From the NCBI RefSeq assembly GCF_000260795.1, contig NZ_AJGU01000003.1, positions 124,001-188,000 on the forward strand: 64,000 nt of DNA, given 5' to 3'. Positions 40,129 through 49,538 of this stretch are shown in pieces. Position 1 is the first letter of the stretch, and every line of letters starts with the position of its first letter. Below the pieces are notes generated by a model that worked only from the letters and a program-made list of their open reading frames with translations, was not told where the DNA came from and did not search any database. The position numbers and the translations under genes were made by a program. Origin of the DNA: Treponema sp. JC4 (lineage in GTDB: Bacteria > Spirochaetota > Spirochaetia > Treponematales > Treponemataceae).

Positions 40129-41943
40129 TTATTCATCTTCTGAAACAACGCGATTTTTACCGTGAGTTTTTGCAAAATAAAGGCGGTTATCCACCCGCTT
40201 GTAAAAGGACTGTTCATCATCATCCCTTCTGATTCCGGTAACGCCCAGGGAGATTGAAATTGAAGGCATTTTTTCCCATTTGAGGCCTGCAACTTCACTT
40301 CTTATACGCTCTGCAATCTCGACGGCAGCCTTTTTATTTGAATGTGGCAGCAGAATCATAAATTCCTCGCCGCCCCAGCGACCGATTGAATCATGCTGTC
40401 TTATGTTTTCTCTGGCGGTTTTTGCAACGCGCTCAAGAACTTCGTCTCCCATATCGTGGCCATAGGTGTCGTTTACCTTTTTAAAGTTATCAATATCAAA
40501 CATGATTAGGTAAAGGTCTTTTGCATCGCGTTTTTTAATTTCATAGCTTATAAGCTCAGAGATTTTTTTACGGTTGAAGATTTTTGTAAGTCCGTCTATT
40601 GTTGCGGCTTCCTCCAGCTTCATGTTTGCAAGATAAAGGTCGCGGGTTGTTGCGTACAAAAAGTTTACAAGCCGCTCTTCAAAAGGAAGCAGCTGGTTGC
40701 CTTTTTTGTTCTGTGTGATTTCCGAAACCCACTTGTTAAAATCAATATAATTGCTGGTTCCGTAAAAAACGTTTTCTACATAGCAGTCATCATATTTTAA
40801 TTTTTCTTCTGTATTGTCGAATTCACGAAATCCTACTGCAACAAGGGCGCTGTTATGTAGGCCTCCGCTCTTATTCTTAAAAAGAATTTCCGAAAAGGCA
40901 TAGCAGCCGGCTGTTTCCCGGTAAAAATTTGAAAATGCCTGAAGTTCCAGCTGTTCAGTTTCCTGAAGATAAAGGTATCTCGTTCGGCAAACGTGGAGCA
41001 GAAGTCCTTCAAGGTTTTTACGGCTCATGTATTCGGCAAGGTTGAAGGCCTGCTTTAAGATGGCATTTTTTGAACCGTATGAAAACAAAAGTTTTTCGCC
41101 CTTGTGGATGTCGGCCGTAAAATGAATATAGCCCTTTTCGTCTTTTAGAATAGGAACACGGGCAACCCATTTATCTCCACGTTTCAGCATGAAGGGAAAT
41201 TCGCAGGTGTTTTCCAGAAAGTATTTTTCAGAAGATACGCCAAGGTATTTTTTATAGATTTCTCCGGCACTTATATTATCGAGCGTTTTCAGAATATTGT
41301 TTTCCATTACGTCGGTAACCGTCATCTCTTTTCCGATTGGAGTCCAGCCCAGGGTTGACTCTGCATAAATTGCAAGCTTTTCGCCTTTGAAGAGGGTGAT
41401 TATAACTCCATTTTCGTGGATGTCGTTTGAAAATATGTAAAGCTTTTTTTCTTCGGCTCTGTTTCCAAAACCGGCTCCCGCACCAAAAATTGGAATGTCA
41501 TTGTCTTCAAAATTATAAGAAGAAAGAAAATCATTTGTAACGTCATTTTTGAGCGGTGTAGAGTAAACCTGAATCCCTTTTGTGTCTTTTCCTACTGCTT
41601 TTAAAAATGATGATTTTGCCTCGTCTACCGTAGTATTTGAAAAGTCGAATTCAAGCACCTGAATTTCTGAATTTTTAAAGCAGAGAATTGAAAAGGTCGT
41701 ATTGCTTTTTACTTCATTACAAAGCGAAAAACTTTCCAGACAGGTAAGACCGGATATTTTTGCCTTTGGGAGCTTTGTTTTTACAAGATTTAAAATGTAT
41801 TGGATATAGTCTTTCTGAACGCGGTTTGTGAAGATGTTTACAAGCACAGATTTTGCATTTTTATAATCAGGACTTTCTTTTGTTTCGTCCAGAAGTTTTA
41901 CAGCATCATAGCTGTCTGCAACGGCGCAGGTTATTTGTTTCAT
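40129..41943 (-). CDS. FIST sensor domain - GGDEF diguanylate cyclase
   Basis: 604 residues. Residues about 20-370 are FIST_N and FIST_C domains (IFGAGAGFGNRAEEKKLYIF, KLAIYAESTLGWTPIGKEM and GGLHNSALVAVGFRE regions), a ligand-sensing module thought to bind amino acids or other small molecules. Residues about 430-604 are a GGDEF domain with an active GGEEF signature (524-528), so c-di-GMP synthesis is expected. There are no membrane spans: a cytosolic sensor. AAGGAG precedes the ATG. The gene is monocistronic by spacing. Confidence 0.9.
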   Translation of the reverse strand: MKQITCAVADSYDAVKLLDETKESPDYKNAKSVLVNIFTNRVQKDYIQYILNLVKTKLPKAKISGLTCLESFSLCNEVKSNTTFSILCFKNSEIQVLEFDFSNTTVDEAKSSFLKAVGKDTKGIQVYSTPLKNDVTNDFLSSYNFEDNDIPIFGAGAGFGNRAEEKKLYIFSNDIHENGVIITLFKGEKLAIYAESTLGWTPIGKEMTVTDVMENNILKTLDNISAGEIYKKYLGVSSEKYFLENTCEFPFMLKRGDKWVARVPILKDEKGYIHFTADIHKGEKLLFSYGSKNAILKQAFNLAEYMSRKNLEGLLLHVCRTRYLYLQETEQLELQAFSNFYRETAGCYAFSEILFKNKSGGLHNSALVAVGFREFDNTEEKLKYDDCYVENVFYGTSNYIDFNKWVSEITQNKKGNQLLPFEERLVNFLYATTRDLYLANMKLEEAATIDGLTKIFNRKKISELISYEIKKRDAKDLYLIMFDIDNFKKVNDTYGHDMGDEVLERVAKTARENIRQHDSIGRWGGEEFMILLPHSNKKAAVEIAERIRSEVAGLKWEKMPSISISLGVTGIRRDDDEQSFYKRVDNRLYFAKTHGKNRVVSEDE

Positions 41944-42071
41944 ATTTGCCGGCTCCTTGGTTTGACCTTACATTAAAATGATACAATGCAAATTAAGAGC
42001 CGACAAGAAATTTATTTGCGGGAAGAGGTTAAATGGCTTGATTCAGCATCTAAACTGTATGTAGTGCTAAG

Positions 42072-42092
42072 ATCCCGAAACAAGTTCGGGAT
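42072..42092. repeat. Small palindromic hairpin (ATCCCGAA-ACAAG-TTCGGGAT)
   Basis: A perfect 8-bp inverted repeat with a 5-nt loop in the 207-bp gap between the response regulator stop and the FIST-GGDEF start. This sequence type is a common dispersed hairpin in many bacterial genomes. It is followed by no T run. Confidence 0.55.
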
Positions 42093-42150
42093 GACATAGC
42101 CACAGAAACTTATTAGATATCCCCTGGAAAAAAATTATCTTTTGGGAATT

Positions 42151-42897
42151 TTATTTTGATGCAATAGATATCTGAGATGCAAAGAAGGTAGTAACAGAAC
42201 GTTTGATTTCTGCCGCAGAATTGCTTTTAAGGATATATCCGTTTGGATGAAGTCCTACAATACTCTGGATAGTTTCCTTGTCATTTTTTGCGGTAAGGAA
42301 CATAACCGGCAGCTCTCTGTTTTCGTAAGTAGAGGTTCTTATCTCCTGCAGAACTTCCTTTCCATTCATCAAAGGCATTTCGTAATCAAGAAGCACAAGA
42401 TCTACATCATTCTGACGAAGGAATTCCAGGGCAGCAAGACCTGAATTTGCTGCGTGAATATTAAAGGAATCATTAAGCCAGCTGTAAAGACTTCTGAGCA
42501 TCATAGGATCATCGTCAACTACAAGAATTTCTTTGCGGGTCTTTTCTATTTCTGCAATCATGGTTTTTGCCGGTACAGGCCAGTATGGAAAGCGGACACC
42601 AGGAATTTCTGAACTGTGTTTTTTTTCATTCATTGAAAGGCCGCCGATTTTTCCAATCAGATAGAGATACCATCCTTTATCCATGACTGATTCACGAAGA
42701 AACTCCATTACATCAGCAGGCATTGTATCATCAAAACATACGGCAATGTGAATTGATTCTTTTGGAAGTGAAATTACGCTGTCATATTCTGCGGGAAGAG
42801 AATGTACAGTTATGGATGCATTTCTCAAATCATTAATAAATGAGCGTACAACCATTCTTTTTTCATCACCAATTACATAAATATCTTTTACTGGCAT
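42151..42897 (-). CDS. Response regulator with N-terminal pseudo-receiver-like domain
   Basis: 248 residues. Residues about 125-245 are a receiver domain (ILVVDDDPMML; phospho-acceptor Asp171 in LLDYEMP; MFLTAKND). The first about 115 residues (KDIYVIGDEKRMVVRSFI, VISLPKESIHIAVCFDDTMP) look like a diverged receiver without a phospho-acceptor. There is no output domain, so it may act by protein interaction or as a phosphate sink. It lies 7 bp after the hybrid kinase gene and is probably its partner. Confidence 0.85.
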   Translation of the reverse strand: MPVKDIYVIGDEKRMVVRSFINDLRNASITVHSLPAEYDSVISLPKESIHIAVCFDDTMPADVMEFLRESVMDKGWYLYLIGKIGGLSMNEKKHSSEIPGVRFPYWPVPAKTMIAEIEKTRKEILVVDDDPMMLRSLYSWLNDSFNIHAANSGLAALEFLRQNDVDLVLLDYEMPLMNGKEVLQEIRTSTYENRELPVMFLTAKNDKETIQSIVGLHPNGYILKSNSAAEIKRSVTTFFASQISIASK

Positions 42898-42904
42898 TTT
42901 TTTT

Positions 42905-45900
42905 CTACTCCTTTTTTTTGTCCATACGATATTCAGATATTACTTTTGCAAGATTTATATAGTCCATTTGACGGGCATATAGACTTATATTTTCAAAAAT
43001 TTGTGAAAAATCCTGAGGCAGTTTATAGCCTGAAAGTTTTTCTACTACTGAATCTGCAAGTTCAGGATTAAAGTTTTTTGCGGCTTTTTCCAGCTGCTCA
43101 AGCTCTGTGTTCAGTATTTTTGATGAAATACGTTTTCTTTTATTGTCAGGATTTTTATTATTTGGTGCATAATCTTTAAGAATTTCCTTGAAAGTCAGAA
43201 GATGTTCCATTAAGGCAGGATTTTTTTCTAAAATTTCTTCCTCTTTTTTTGCATCTGCTGCAACTTCAAGATTGCGGGCTTCTTCTGAAAGTTCAATGGC
43301 ACCAATCAGGCGGCTTTCGCTTTTCAGGGCGTGAACCTTTATTCTGTAATTATCGAAATCAGAATTATTCAAAAATTCGGAAAGTAATTTTATTTTTGAA
43401 TCGATTTCGCTGTAAAAGGTTGTAAACATTTCTTTAAGAAGCTGAGCCGAACCGCAGTTAAGAAGGGCTGATTCAATATTTATTCCTTTCATCTGTGGAA
43501 AATTTTCTTTTTCACTTTCCTTATTTTTATTTTCTTTAGAACTTTCATCTTTTGAGTCTGGCACTTGCTCGATGTATTCCGGCGGAATATAAGTTCTGAT
43601 CATATTTTCAAGTTCTGCCGGGACTACAGGCTTTGAAAGATAATCCGTAAAACCTTCTTTCAGGTAAAGCTCCCTGGCACCCGAAATTACATTTGCAGTA
43701 AGGGCAATGCATGGTTTTCCAAGGCTCTTATTGCCGGGAAGTTCATTTATTGCATGAAGGGTTTCAATTCCGTCCATGACAGGCATGCGGTGGTCAATAA
43801 AAAGAATGTCATATTTTGTCTGCTGAACTTTTTCAAGAGTTTTTGCACCGCTTTCTGCTGTGTCCAGAGTAATTCCGGTGTGCTTTAAAAGACCCTGAAC
43901 AACCTGAAGGTTCAGAGGTGTGTCATCTACAAAAAGTATTTTTGCTTTTGGAGCATAAAGTTTTTCTTTGTATCTGCTGGCTTCAGCAATACTTTTTTTA
44001 TGGGCTTCATTCAGATTGCCAAGAGGAATGTTTTCTGCAATTTTCTGACGTACTTCAAAAGAGAAGGTTGAACCTTTTCCATATTCACTTTCTATGGAGA
44101 GTCTGCTTCCCATCATATCCAGAGTGCGTTTTACAATGCTCATTCCAAGACCTGTACCTTCAATAGTCCTGTTGCGCTTTTCTTCAATCCTTTCAAATGG
44201 GGCAAAAAGCTTTTGAACATCCTCCGGTTTGATTCCGATTCCTGTATCCTGAACTTTGACTTGAAGCATTATTGAACTTTCATCATCTTTAATAAATGCA
44301 AAATCAACCGAGAATTTGATTCCTCCCTTCTGTGTGTATTTTACGGCGTTTGTAAGAAGGTTCAGAATACACTGTTTAAGCCTCATGTTATCACCATAGA
44401 GGAATTTTGGCATGGCAGGATTTGCATTTAATTCAAAAGTAAGATCCTTCTGTTCAGCCCTTTCACTAATCATAACGCGCAGGTCGACCAGAAGCAGGGC
44501 CAGGTCATAACGGACCGGAATAATTTCCATTTTACCTGCTTCAATTTTCGAAAAATCAAGAACATCATTGATCAGGGAAAGCAGGGTATTGCCCGCATTA
44601 CGGATGTTTACGGCATATCCGCGTATATTGTCGTTTTCTGTTTCGCGCAGAATCAGTTCGTTCATTCCAAGTACTGCATTTATTGGGGTACGGATTTCAT
44701 GGCTCATATTTGCAAGGAAATCACTTTTTGCCCTGGAAGCATTAATCGCAGTTTCCTTAGCATTTCGTTCGCTTTCGGTCTGCTCTCTGATGTATTCGAT
44801 ATATTCCTTAAGCTGTTTTTCCATCATTCGGATGCTGTCAGCAAGAAGTCCGATTTCATTATCTGACTTGTATTTTATTATGATTCCAAGTTCTCCACGC
44901 GAAAGTCTTCTGGAATCTTCAATAAGCTCAGATATTGGTCTGATAATTTTTTTAGAAATGAAATATACAAGAAAAGAAAAAAGAATGAAAATGGTAATAA
45001 AAAGTGAAAAACTAAGCATTGAGATTCTGAAGCGGGCATTTTTTGCAACAATATCATCGATTGAAATACCCAGTATGGAACCATTCTGAAGTTCTTTAAA
45101 AATAATGTGCTGAATTTCTCCCTGCCAGCGGCATTTATAAATCTTCGCCTGATTATTATTTGTACTTGCATAGCCTGCAATCTGACTGAGTTCAGAATCA
45201 AACATGACTGCCGGCAGACCATTAGGATAATCCGGATGGTAGATAAGGCTGTAGTTTGAGTCCATCAGAAAGGCCTGGGCATTTGAGAATTTCAGGTTAT
45301 CTACCAGTCTTTTAAGATAGGCAAGTTCAATATCCATGCCTACTACCCCAAGAAAGACTCCATTCCTGTAAAATGGAATGACATAGGTTATCATTTTGAT
45401 ATCTACGTTTCGATTTTCATAGGGGAGCATCCAGAGAGGCTGACCGGCAGCCAGAGGCTCGTAGTACCAGCCAACATGTTCCCTGTCGTTTTCTGAATAT
45501 TCAGAAAGATCTGTCGGCTTTATACTTACAAAACCACCATAACGGTCACCTGTCATAAAAACACCGGCTGTATTTCCATATGTTTCCTTTTCAAGTCTGA
45601 ACCAGGAGGTTGCGGCACCTGGCGTAAAGCGGGCAATATCTTCAAACCAGTCCTCTGAACGGTGAAGGTAATCATTTCGGTAGTTTTGATCTGTTTCAAA
45701 ACGTCTTTCGTCCAGGGTTGAAAGAAGTCTTTCTTCCAGAACGCTTACTGAATGTTCAACCTGAGTAAGTATCGGGTTAATTTCTGCGGCTTTGCCTTCT
45801 GCAAGAAGTCCAGCAGACTGCTCTATGCTGTTTTCAATGGCTTTTTTCTGAAAATGCATTGTCAGCATGGCAAGAGGGATAAAAAATATGAGTGAAAAAG

Positions 45901-45967
45901 AGAGGGTTCGGATTGCCAGCTGGGAGAGCAGTGATTTTTTTACACGAAAGGAAAAGTGTCTGTTCAT
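42905..45967 (-). CDS. Hybrid sensor histidine kinase (Cache-HAMP-HisKA-HATPase-REC-HPt)
   Basis: 1020 residues. An N-terminal membrane helix (about 15-35), an extracellular dCache-like domain (about 40-300), a second span (about 310-335) and a HAMP (about 340-390) are followed by HisKA with His423 (NMSHEIRTP) and HATPase_c (NLLTNAVKYT, DTGIGI, GTGLGMS). A receiver with Asp725 (FIDHRMPVMDG) and an HPt domain with His879 (VHALKSESR) complete a full internal phosphorelay. The final 100 residues are a helical extension. It begins directly at the stop of the preceding GGDEF-like gene and is followed by the response-regulator gene. Confidence 0.9.
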   Translation of the reverse strand: MNRHFSFRVKKSLLSQLAIRTLSFSLIFFIPLAMLTMHFQKKAIENSIEQSAGLLAEGKAAEINPILTQVEHSVSVLEERLLSTLDERRFETDQNYRNDYLHRSEDWFEDIARFTPGAATSWFRLEKETYGNTAGVFMTGDRYGGFVSIKPTDLSEYSENDREHVGWYYEPLAAGQPLWMLPYENRNVDIKMITYVIPFYRNGVFLGVVGMDIELAYLKRLVDNLKFSNAQAFLMDSNYSLIYHPDYPNGLPAVMFDSELSQIAGYASTNNNQAKIYKCRWQGEIQHIIFKELQNGSILGISIDDIVAKNARFRISMLSFSLFITIFILFSFLVYFISKKIIRPISELIEDSRRLSRGELGIIIKYKSDNEIGLLADSIRMMEKQLKEYIEYIREQTESERNAKETAINASRAKSDFLANMSHEIRTPINAVLGMNELILRETENDNIRGYAVNIRNAGNTLLSLINDVLDFSKIEAGKMEIIPVRYDLALLLVDLRVMISERAEQKDLTFELNANPAMPKFLYGDNMRLKQCILNLLTNAVKYTQKGGIKFSVDFAFIKDDESSIMLQVKVQDTGIGIKPEDVQKLFAPFERIEEKRNRTIEGTGLGMSIVKRTLDMMGSRLSIESEYGKGSTFSFEVRQKIAENIPLGNLNEAHKKSIAEASRYKEKLYAPKAKILFVDDTPLNLQVVQGLLKHTGITLDTAESGAKTLEKVQQTKYDILFIDHRMPVMDGIETLHAINELPGNKSLGKPCIALTANVISGARELYLKEGFTDYLSKPVVPAELENMIRTYIPPEYIEQVPDSKDESSKENKNKESEKENFPQMKGINIESALLNCGSAQLLKEMFTTFYSEIDSKIKLLSEFLNNSDFDNYRIKVHALKSESRLIGAIELSEEARNLEVAADAKKEEEILEKNPALMEHLLTFKEILKDYAPNNKNPDNKRKRISSKILNTELEQLEKAAKNFNPELADSVVEKLSGYKLPQDFSQIFENISLYARQMDYINLAKVISEYRMDKKKE

Positions 45968-47353
45968 TTATAAAGATTCTCCCTGGTGTATTACAGCCTT
46001 ATTTCCTCCTGCGAATTTTGCGGCATAACAGCCCTGCATTGCAGCATAATAGTTTTTCTTTATTGAATCGGTCAGGACAATCTGTGCAAGACCGGCAGAA
46101 ATAGTGATGCCCAGTTCTTCAAGCACCTGTGAGCAGAAGTTTCTGCACAAATCCATGGAAGCACCGATTTCCTTTTCTGAAAGAACAACGAATGTATCGC
46201 TTCTCCACCTTAAAAGAAGGCCGGACATATCAAAATGTCGCTTTGCTATGTCTGCCGTCAATTTAATAAGAGGCAGGTCAGGGCGTTTTTTCTGTTCTGC
46301 CGAAAAATGGTCTATATCAAATACTATAAAGCATTTATAGCGTGTCGTATTAAAAATGCCGTTTTCTCCGTATGCTTCGGTAAAGTAGATGCGGTTTGGA
46401 AGTTCTGTTACTTCATCAAGAGGGTTAGGGTCAGAATTCTTTTCAGACCCGTTTTTTTCTTTCAGGTAGATAATAAGATAATAAAGTACAATAAGAATAA
46501 TTGCTGAGATAATATTTAGAATAAAAAACGGAATAAATTTTGAAGCAGATGCGTGTCCGCCAGTCTGTACAACAAGATACCAGCCCAGTTCCTTAAGATA
46601 CTTTGAAATGCGATATTTTCTCATGCTTTGACGCACAGAATAATTGTCATCTGACTTGTTCAGCTCAATGTTATTCAGGTAAATTCTCTGTATATCAGAA
46701 TAATCAACCGCCATCTGAACCAGTCCGTTTGAATCTACCAGATTGATTTTTACTCCGTACTGCTTTTCATACTCTTCCATAATCTGGCGAAGGTGATCCA
46801 TGATAACACCAACTCCGCATACACCAAGAAGGGTTCCGTCAGGGGCAGTAATCCTGCAGTTTATGAAAATTGTCCAGTGATTTCCGTTTACCTGATCTGT
46901 GTCGGCATTTAATTCAAAGGCAATATTTTTTTTCAGGAAGGTTGGATACCACTTATCGTGAGGGTCATTCAAGGGATTGATAATTTTATTAAAACCCCTG
47001 TATGTGTAGTAGCAGTGGCTTTTTTCTGAAATAAGAAAGGCAGAAGTATAGCCGAATTCTTCTTTTAGTCTGGAAAGATAGTTCTGCATGGAAATGGCAT
47101 TTTCTCCAAGAGAATGCTCTTCTTCGTGCTGCAGCCAGTCAGCCAGCAGATTGTCATTTGACATTGTGCGGGAAACTAAAAGCGGACGGAGAATTTCATC
47201 CGTTACTACATCGTTTACCCTGCCGGCCAGCATAAGGCTGAATTCTCTGTCTTTTTCATCAGGATGTTCCATCAGAAAAAAAGAAAAAACAGTGGAAAGA
47301 ATAAAAGCCAGTCCGACTGTAATAGCCCCCAATGAAAAAGCACTTTTTTTCAT
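45968..47353 (-). CDS. Cache-domain membrane sensor with degenerate GGDEF domain
   Basis: About 461 residues: an N-terminal span, an extracellular dCache sensor domain (about 35-270, with WTIFINCRITAPDGTLLGVCGVG, shown as WTIFINCRI and PDGTLLGVCGVG), a second span near 280-305, and a C-terminal GGDEF-like domain. The catalytic signature is replaced (RWRSDTFVVL instead of RWGGDEF), so cyclase activity is unlikely; it may sense and signal by interaction. The start at 47353 is chosen because AGGAG lies about 9 nt upstream. It heads a three-gene operon with the hybrid kinase and response regulator. Confidence 0.82.
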   Translation of the reverse strand: MKKSAFSLGAITVGLAFILSTVFSFFLMEHPDEKDREFSLMLAGRVNDVVTDEILRPLLVSRTMSNDNLLADWLQHEEEHSLGENAISMQNYLSRLKEEFGYTSAFLISEKSHCYYTYRGFNKIINPLNDPHDKWYPTFLKKNIAFELNADTDQVNGNHWTIFINCRITAPDGTLLGVCGVGVIMDHLRQIMEEYEKQYGVKINLVDSNGLVQMAVDYSDIQRIYLNNIELNKSDDNYSVRQSMRKYRISKYLKELGWYLVVQTGGHASASKFIPFFILNIISAIILIVLYYLIIYLKEKNGSEKNSDPNPLDEVTELPNRIYFTEAYGENGIFNTTRYKCFIVFDIDHFSAEQKKRPDLPLIKLTADIAKRHFDMSGLLLRWRSDTFVVLSEKEIGASMDLCRNFCSQVLEELGITISAGLAQIVLTDSIKKNYYAAMQGCYAAKFAGGNKAVIHQGESL

Positions 47354-47671
47354 ATTACTCAACTCCTATTTTTATCAGGGAACTTTTTATATTTAATATG
47401 TAACTTTTTTTCTGATGTATAACTTTTTGAAAAACAAAAAATTATATTTCATAAAGTAAAATATAAGCGGACTATTGTCAAGCAACCTTTTTTTAAATAA
47501 TAATATTCACGACTTTATTGCTTTTTAGTTTAGGAGTGTAAATTTCATAGTTGAAAAGAGCCCCCCCGGCGGGAGCGTGGAGGGGCGAAGCGTGCGGCAA
47601 ACGAAGTTGCCGCACCAAACGTAGTGGCGCCCGGAAGGCGACTGGGTGTTACCACTCGCCTGAAATTAATA
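47354..47671. other. Intergenic region: AACTTTTT direct repeats and a GC-rich repeat
   Basis: No gene is seen. AACTTTTT occurs at 47381, 47402 and 47421 (spacing 21 and 19 bp), immediately upstream of the sensor operon, and may be a regulator site. The stretch around 47555-47650 is GC-rich with imperfect inverted repeats (GCCCCCCCGGCGGGAGC, TGCGGCAAAC/GTTGCCGCA). It acts at most as a terminator for the BASS gene. Confidence 0.45.
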
Positions 47672-48670
47672 TTAAGCAGATACTTCTTCTTTTTCCTCTG
47701 CTTCAGCCTCATCGGTAGGAGTGTGGGCTGCAAGGAAGGCTGCGTAGAGGGCACCTGAAATGTTATGCCAGGTACTGAAAACAGCTCCCGGAATTGTTGC
47801 CAGAGGGTACTGGGCAAAGTGTGCTGCGGCAAGTCCTGTTGCAAGACCTGAGTTCTGCATGCCGACTTCGATAGAAAGGGCACGGCATTTTGTCTGCTTG
47901 AGGCGGAGAAGCTTTCCAACTCCATAACCGGTTGCGTATCCCAGAAGATTATGAAGCATTACTACAAAAACAATCATAAGGCTTGTGTTCAGGGCGTTCA
48001 AAAGTTTTGCTGAGCTGGCAGAAACTACGGCTGCTACAATTGCAACGATGGCGAGGGTAGAAACGGCCGGCAAAACTTTAACAAGGGCTTCTGTAACTTT
48101 GCTGAAAAAGTGATTGATGATGAGGCCTGCTACAATCGGGATAAGAACTACTTTTACAATTGAAAGGAACATAGCCATAACTTTTACGTCAACAACCTGG
48201 CCGATGTAGAATTTTGTAAGAAGCGGTGTGAGAATCGGTGCGAAAATTGTAGAAACGATTGTCATTCCTACAGAAAGTGCAACGTCACCCTTAGACATAT
48301 AGGTCATTACGTTAGATGAAGTTCCTCCAGGGCAGGTTCCTACCAGCATTACGCCAACTGCCAGCTCCGGCGGAAGACGGAAAGTTTTGATAAGTACGAA
48401 AGCAATCAACGGCATCAGAATGAACTGTGCAAGAAAACCGATGATGATTTCTTTAGGGCGGCTGAAAACTACCTTAAAATCCTGTGGTTTGAGGGTAAGT
48501 CCCATTCCGAACATTACGATACCAAGAAGATAGTTAACTGAGCTTGTTTTAATCCAGTTGCAGCTTGCCGGCTTAAAGAGGGCAAGTGCTGCAACGGCAA
48601 TTACGATAAGAGCCATAAACTTACTGATGTAATGGCTGATTTTTTCTAAAACGTCTAAAGCTTTTGACAT
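47672..48670 (-). CDS. Bile acid:sodium symporter (BASS) family transporter
   Basis: 332 residues with about nine to ten spans and the family motifs VGTCPGGTSSNVMTYMSKGD (sodium-site region) and EVGMQNSGLA. Bacterial BASS proteins take up organic anions such as pantoate, pyruvate-like acids or bile salts with Na+; the substrate here is unknown. The C-terminus is a Glu-rich cytosolic tail. The Shine-Dalgarno GAGG and the start codon lie at the end of a long hairpin. Confidence 0.88.
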   Translation of the reverse strand: MSKALDVLEKISHYISKFMALIVIAVAALALFKPASCNWIKTSSVNYLLGIVMFGMGLTLKPQDFKVVFSRPKEIIIGFLAQFILMPLIAFVLIKTFRLPPELAVGVMLVGTCPGGTSSNVMTYMSKGDVALSVGMTIVSTIFAPILTPLLTKFYIGQVVDVKVMAMFLSIVKVVLIPIVAGLIINHFFSKVTEALVKVLPAVSTLAIVAIVAAVVSASSAKLLNALNTSLMIVFVVMLHNLLGYATGYGVGKLLRLKQTKCRALSIEVGMQNSGLATGLAAAHFAQYPLATIPGAVFSTWHNISGALYAAFLAAHTPTDEAEAEEKEEVSA

Positions 48671-48730
48671 TTCTTTAACCTCACTTAAATTACTTTAGTA
48701 TTTATAAAGTATTTTAGTGAGATTAAAGAA
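48671..48730 (-). promoter_or_regulatory. Long 5'-leader hairpin covering the ribosome binding site of the BASS gene
   Basis: In the message, UUCUUUAAUCUCACU pairs with AGUGAGGUUAAAGAA and continues through further A-U pairs and ACUUUA/UAAAGU to a 7-nt loop. This gives about 25 pairs with one mismatch and one bulge. The 3' arm contains the GAGG and ends directly at the AUG. As DNA it is a palindrome of about 60 bp that could also bind a dimeric regulator. Confidence 0.6.
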
Positions 48731-48770
48731 AAATGTTAATATGAAAAGGGTTATTTAAACTGACAGACTT

Positions 48771-49535
48771 CTAAATTCCTTCCGCAAAAGTTACGCGCTT
48801 TTCAAACTTGAAGGCTTCCAGAAACTTTTTAGCGCGTTCGGTTTTTGGGGCTGTAAAGAAATCTTCGGGCTTTGCTTCTTCTACGATTACGCCTTCGTCG
48901 ATGAATACGATACGGTCAGCTACTGCGCGGGCAAACTCCAGCTGGTGAGTTACAATCAGCATTGTGCGGCCTTCCTTTGCAAGATCCATCATAACATCAA
49001 GAACTTCGCGGACCATTTCCGGGTCAAGGGCGGCGGTTACTTCATCAAACAAAAGAACTTCGGGATTCATGCAGAGGGCGCGGACGATTGCGACACGCTG
49101 TTTCTGACCGCCCGAAAGCTGGCGTGGATAGAAATCCTTCTTTTCTAAAAGACCTACGCGCTCCAGAAGCTTTTCTGCCTGGGCTTTTACTTCTTCGCGG
49201 TTTCGTTTCTGGGCTTTTACAGGGCCAAGGAGTACGTTATTCAAAACTGTCATATTCGGAAACAAATCATAGCTCTGGAAAACCATTCCGACTTTCTGGC
49301 GGATAAGGTGCATGTCCTTTGTGCGATTAGAAATTACTTCGTCATCCAGATGGATTTCGCCACCCTGAATTGATTCAAGACCGTTTATGCAGCGGAGCAG
49401 GGTAGATTTTCCGCAGCCGGAAGGTCCCAGAATTACAACAACTTCGCCTTTTTCAACATTCAGCGAAACGCCTTTTAAAATTCCGCCTGCTTCCTTAAAT
49501 GATTTTTCAAGATTTTTTATTTTCAAAAGTGACAT
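48771..49535 (-). CDS. Polar amino acid ABC transporter ATPase (GlnQ/TcyC type), cysteine importer
   Basis: A 254-residue ATPase: Walker [10 protein letters not shown] (37-45), signature [15 protein letters not shown] and Walker [17 protein letters not shown]. The Glu-Val after the Walker B Asp (DEVT) replaces the usual DEPT. It is the last of four genes encoding binding protein, two permeases and ATPase on the minus strand; its start follows the permease stop by 3 bp. The likely substrate is cysteine or cystine, judged from the binding protein and the operators. Confidence 0.9.
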   Translation of the reverse strand: MSLLKIKNLEKSFKEAGGILKGVSLNVEKGEVVVILGPSGCGKSTLLRCINGLESIQGGEIHLDDEVISNRTKDMHLIRQKVGMVFQSYDLFPNMTVLNNVLLGPVKAQKRNREEVKAQAEKLLERVGLLEKKDFYPRQLSGGQKQRVAIVRALCMNPEVLLFDEVTAALDPEMVREVLDVMMDLAKEGRTMLIVTHQLEFARAVADRIVFIDEGVIVEEAKPEDFFTAPKTERAKKFLEAFKFEKRVTFAEGI

Positions 49536-49538
49536 TTT

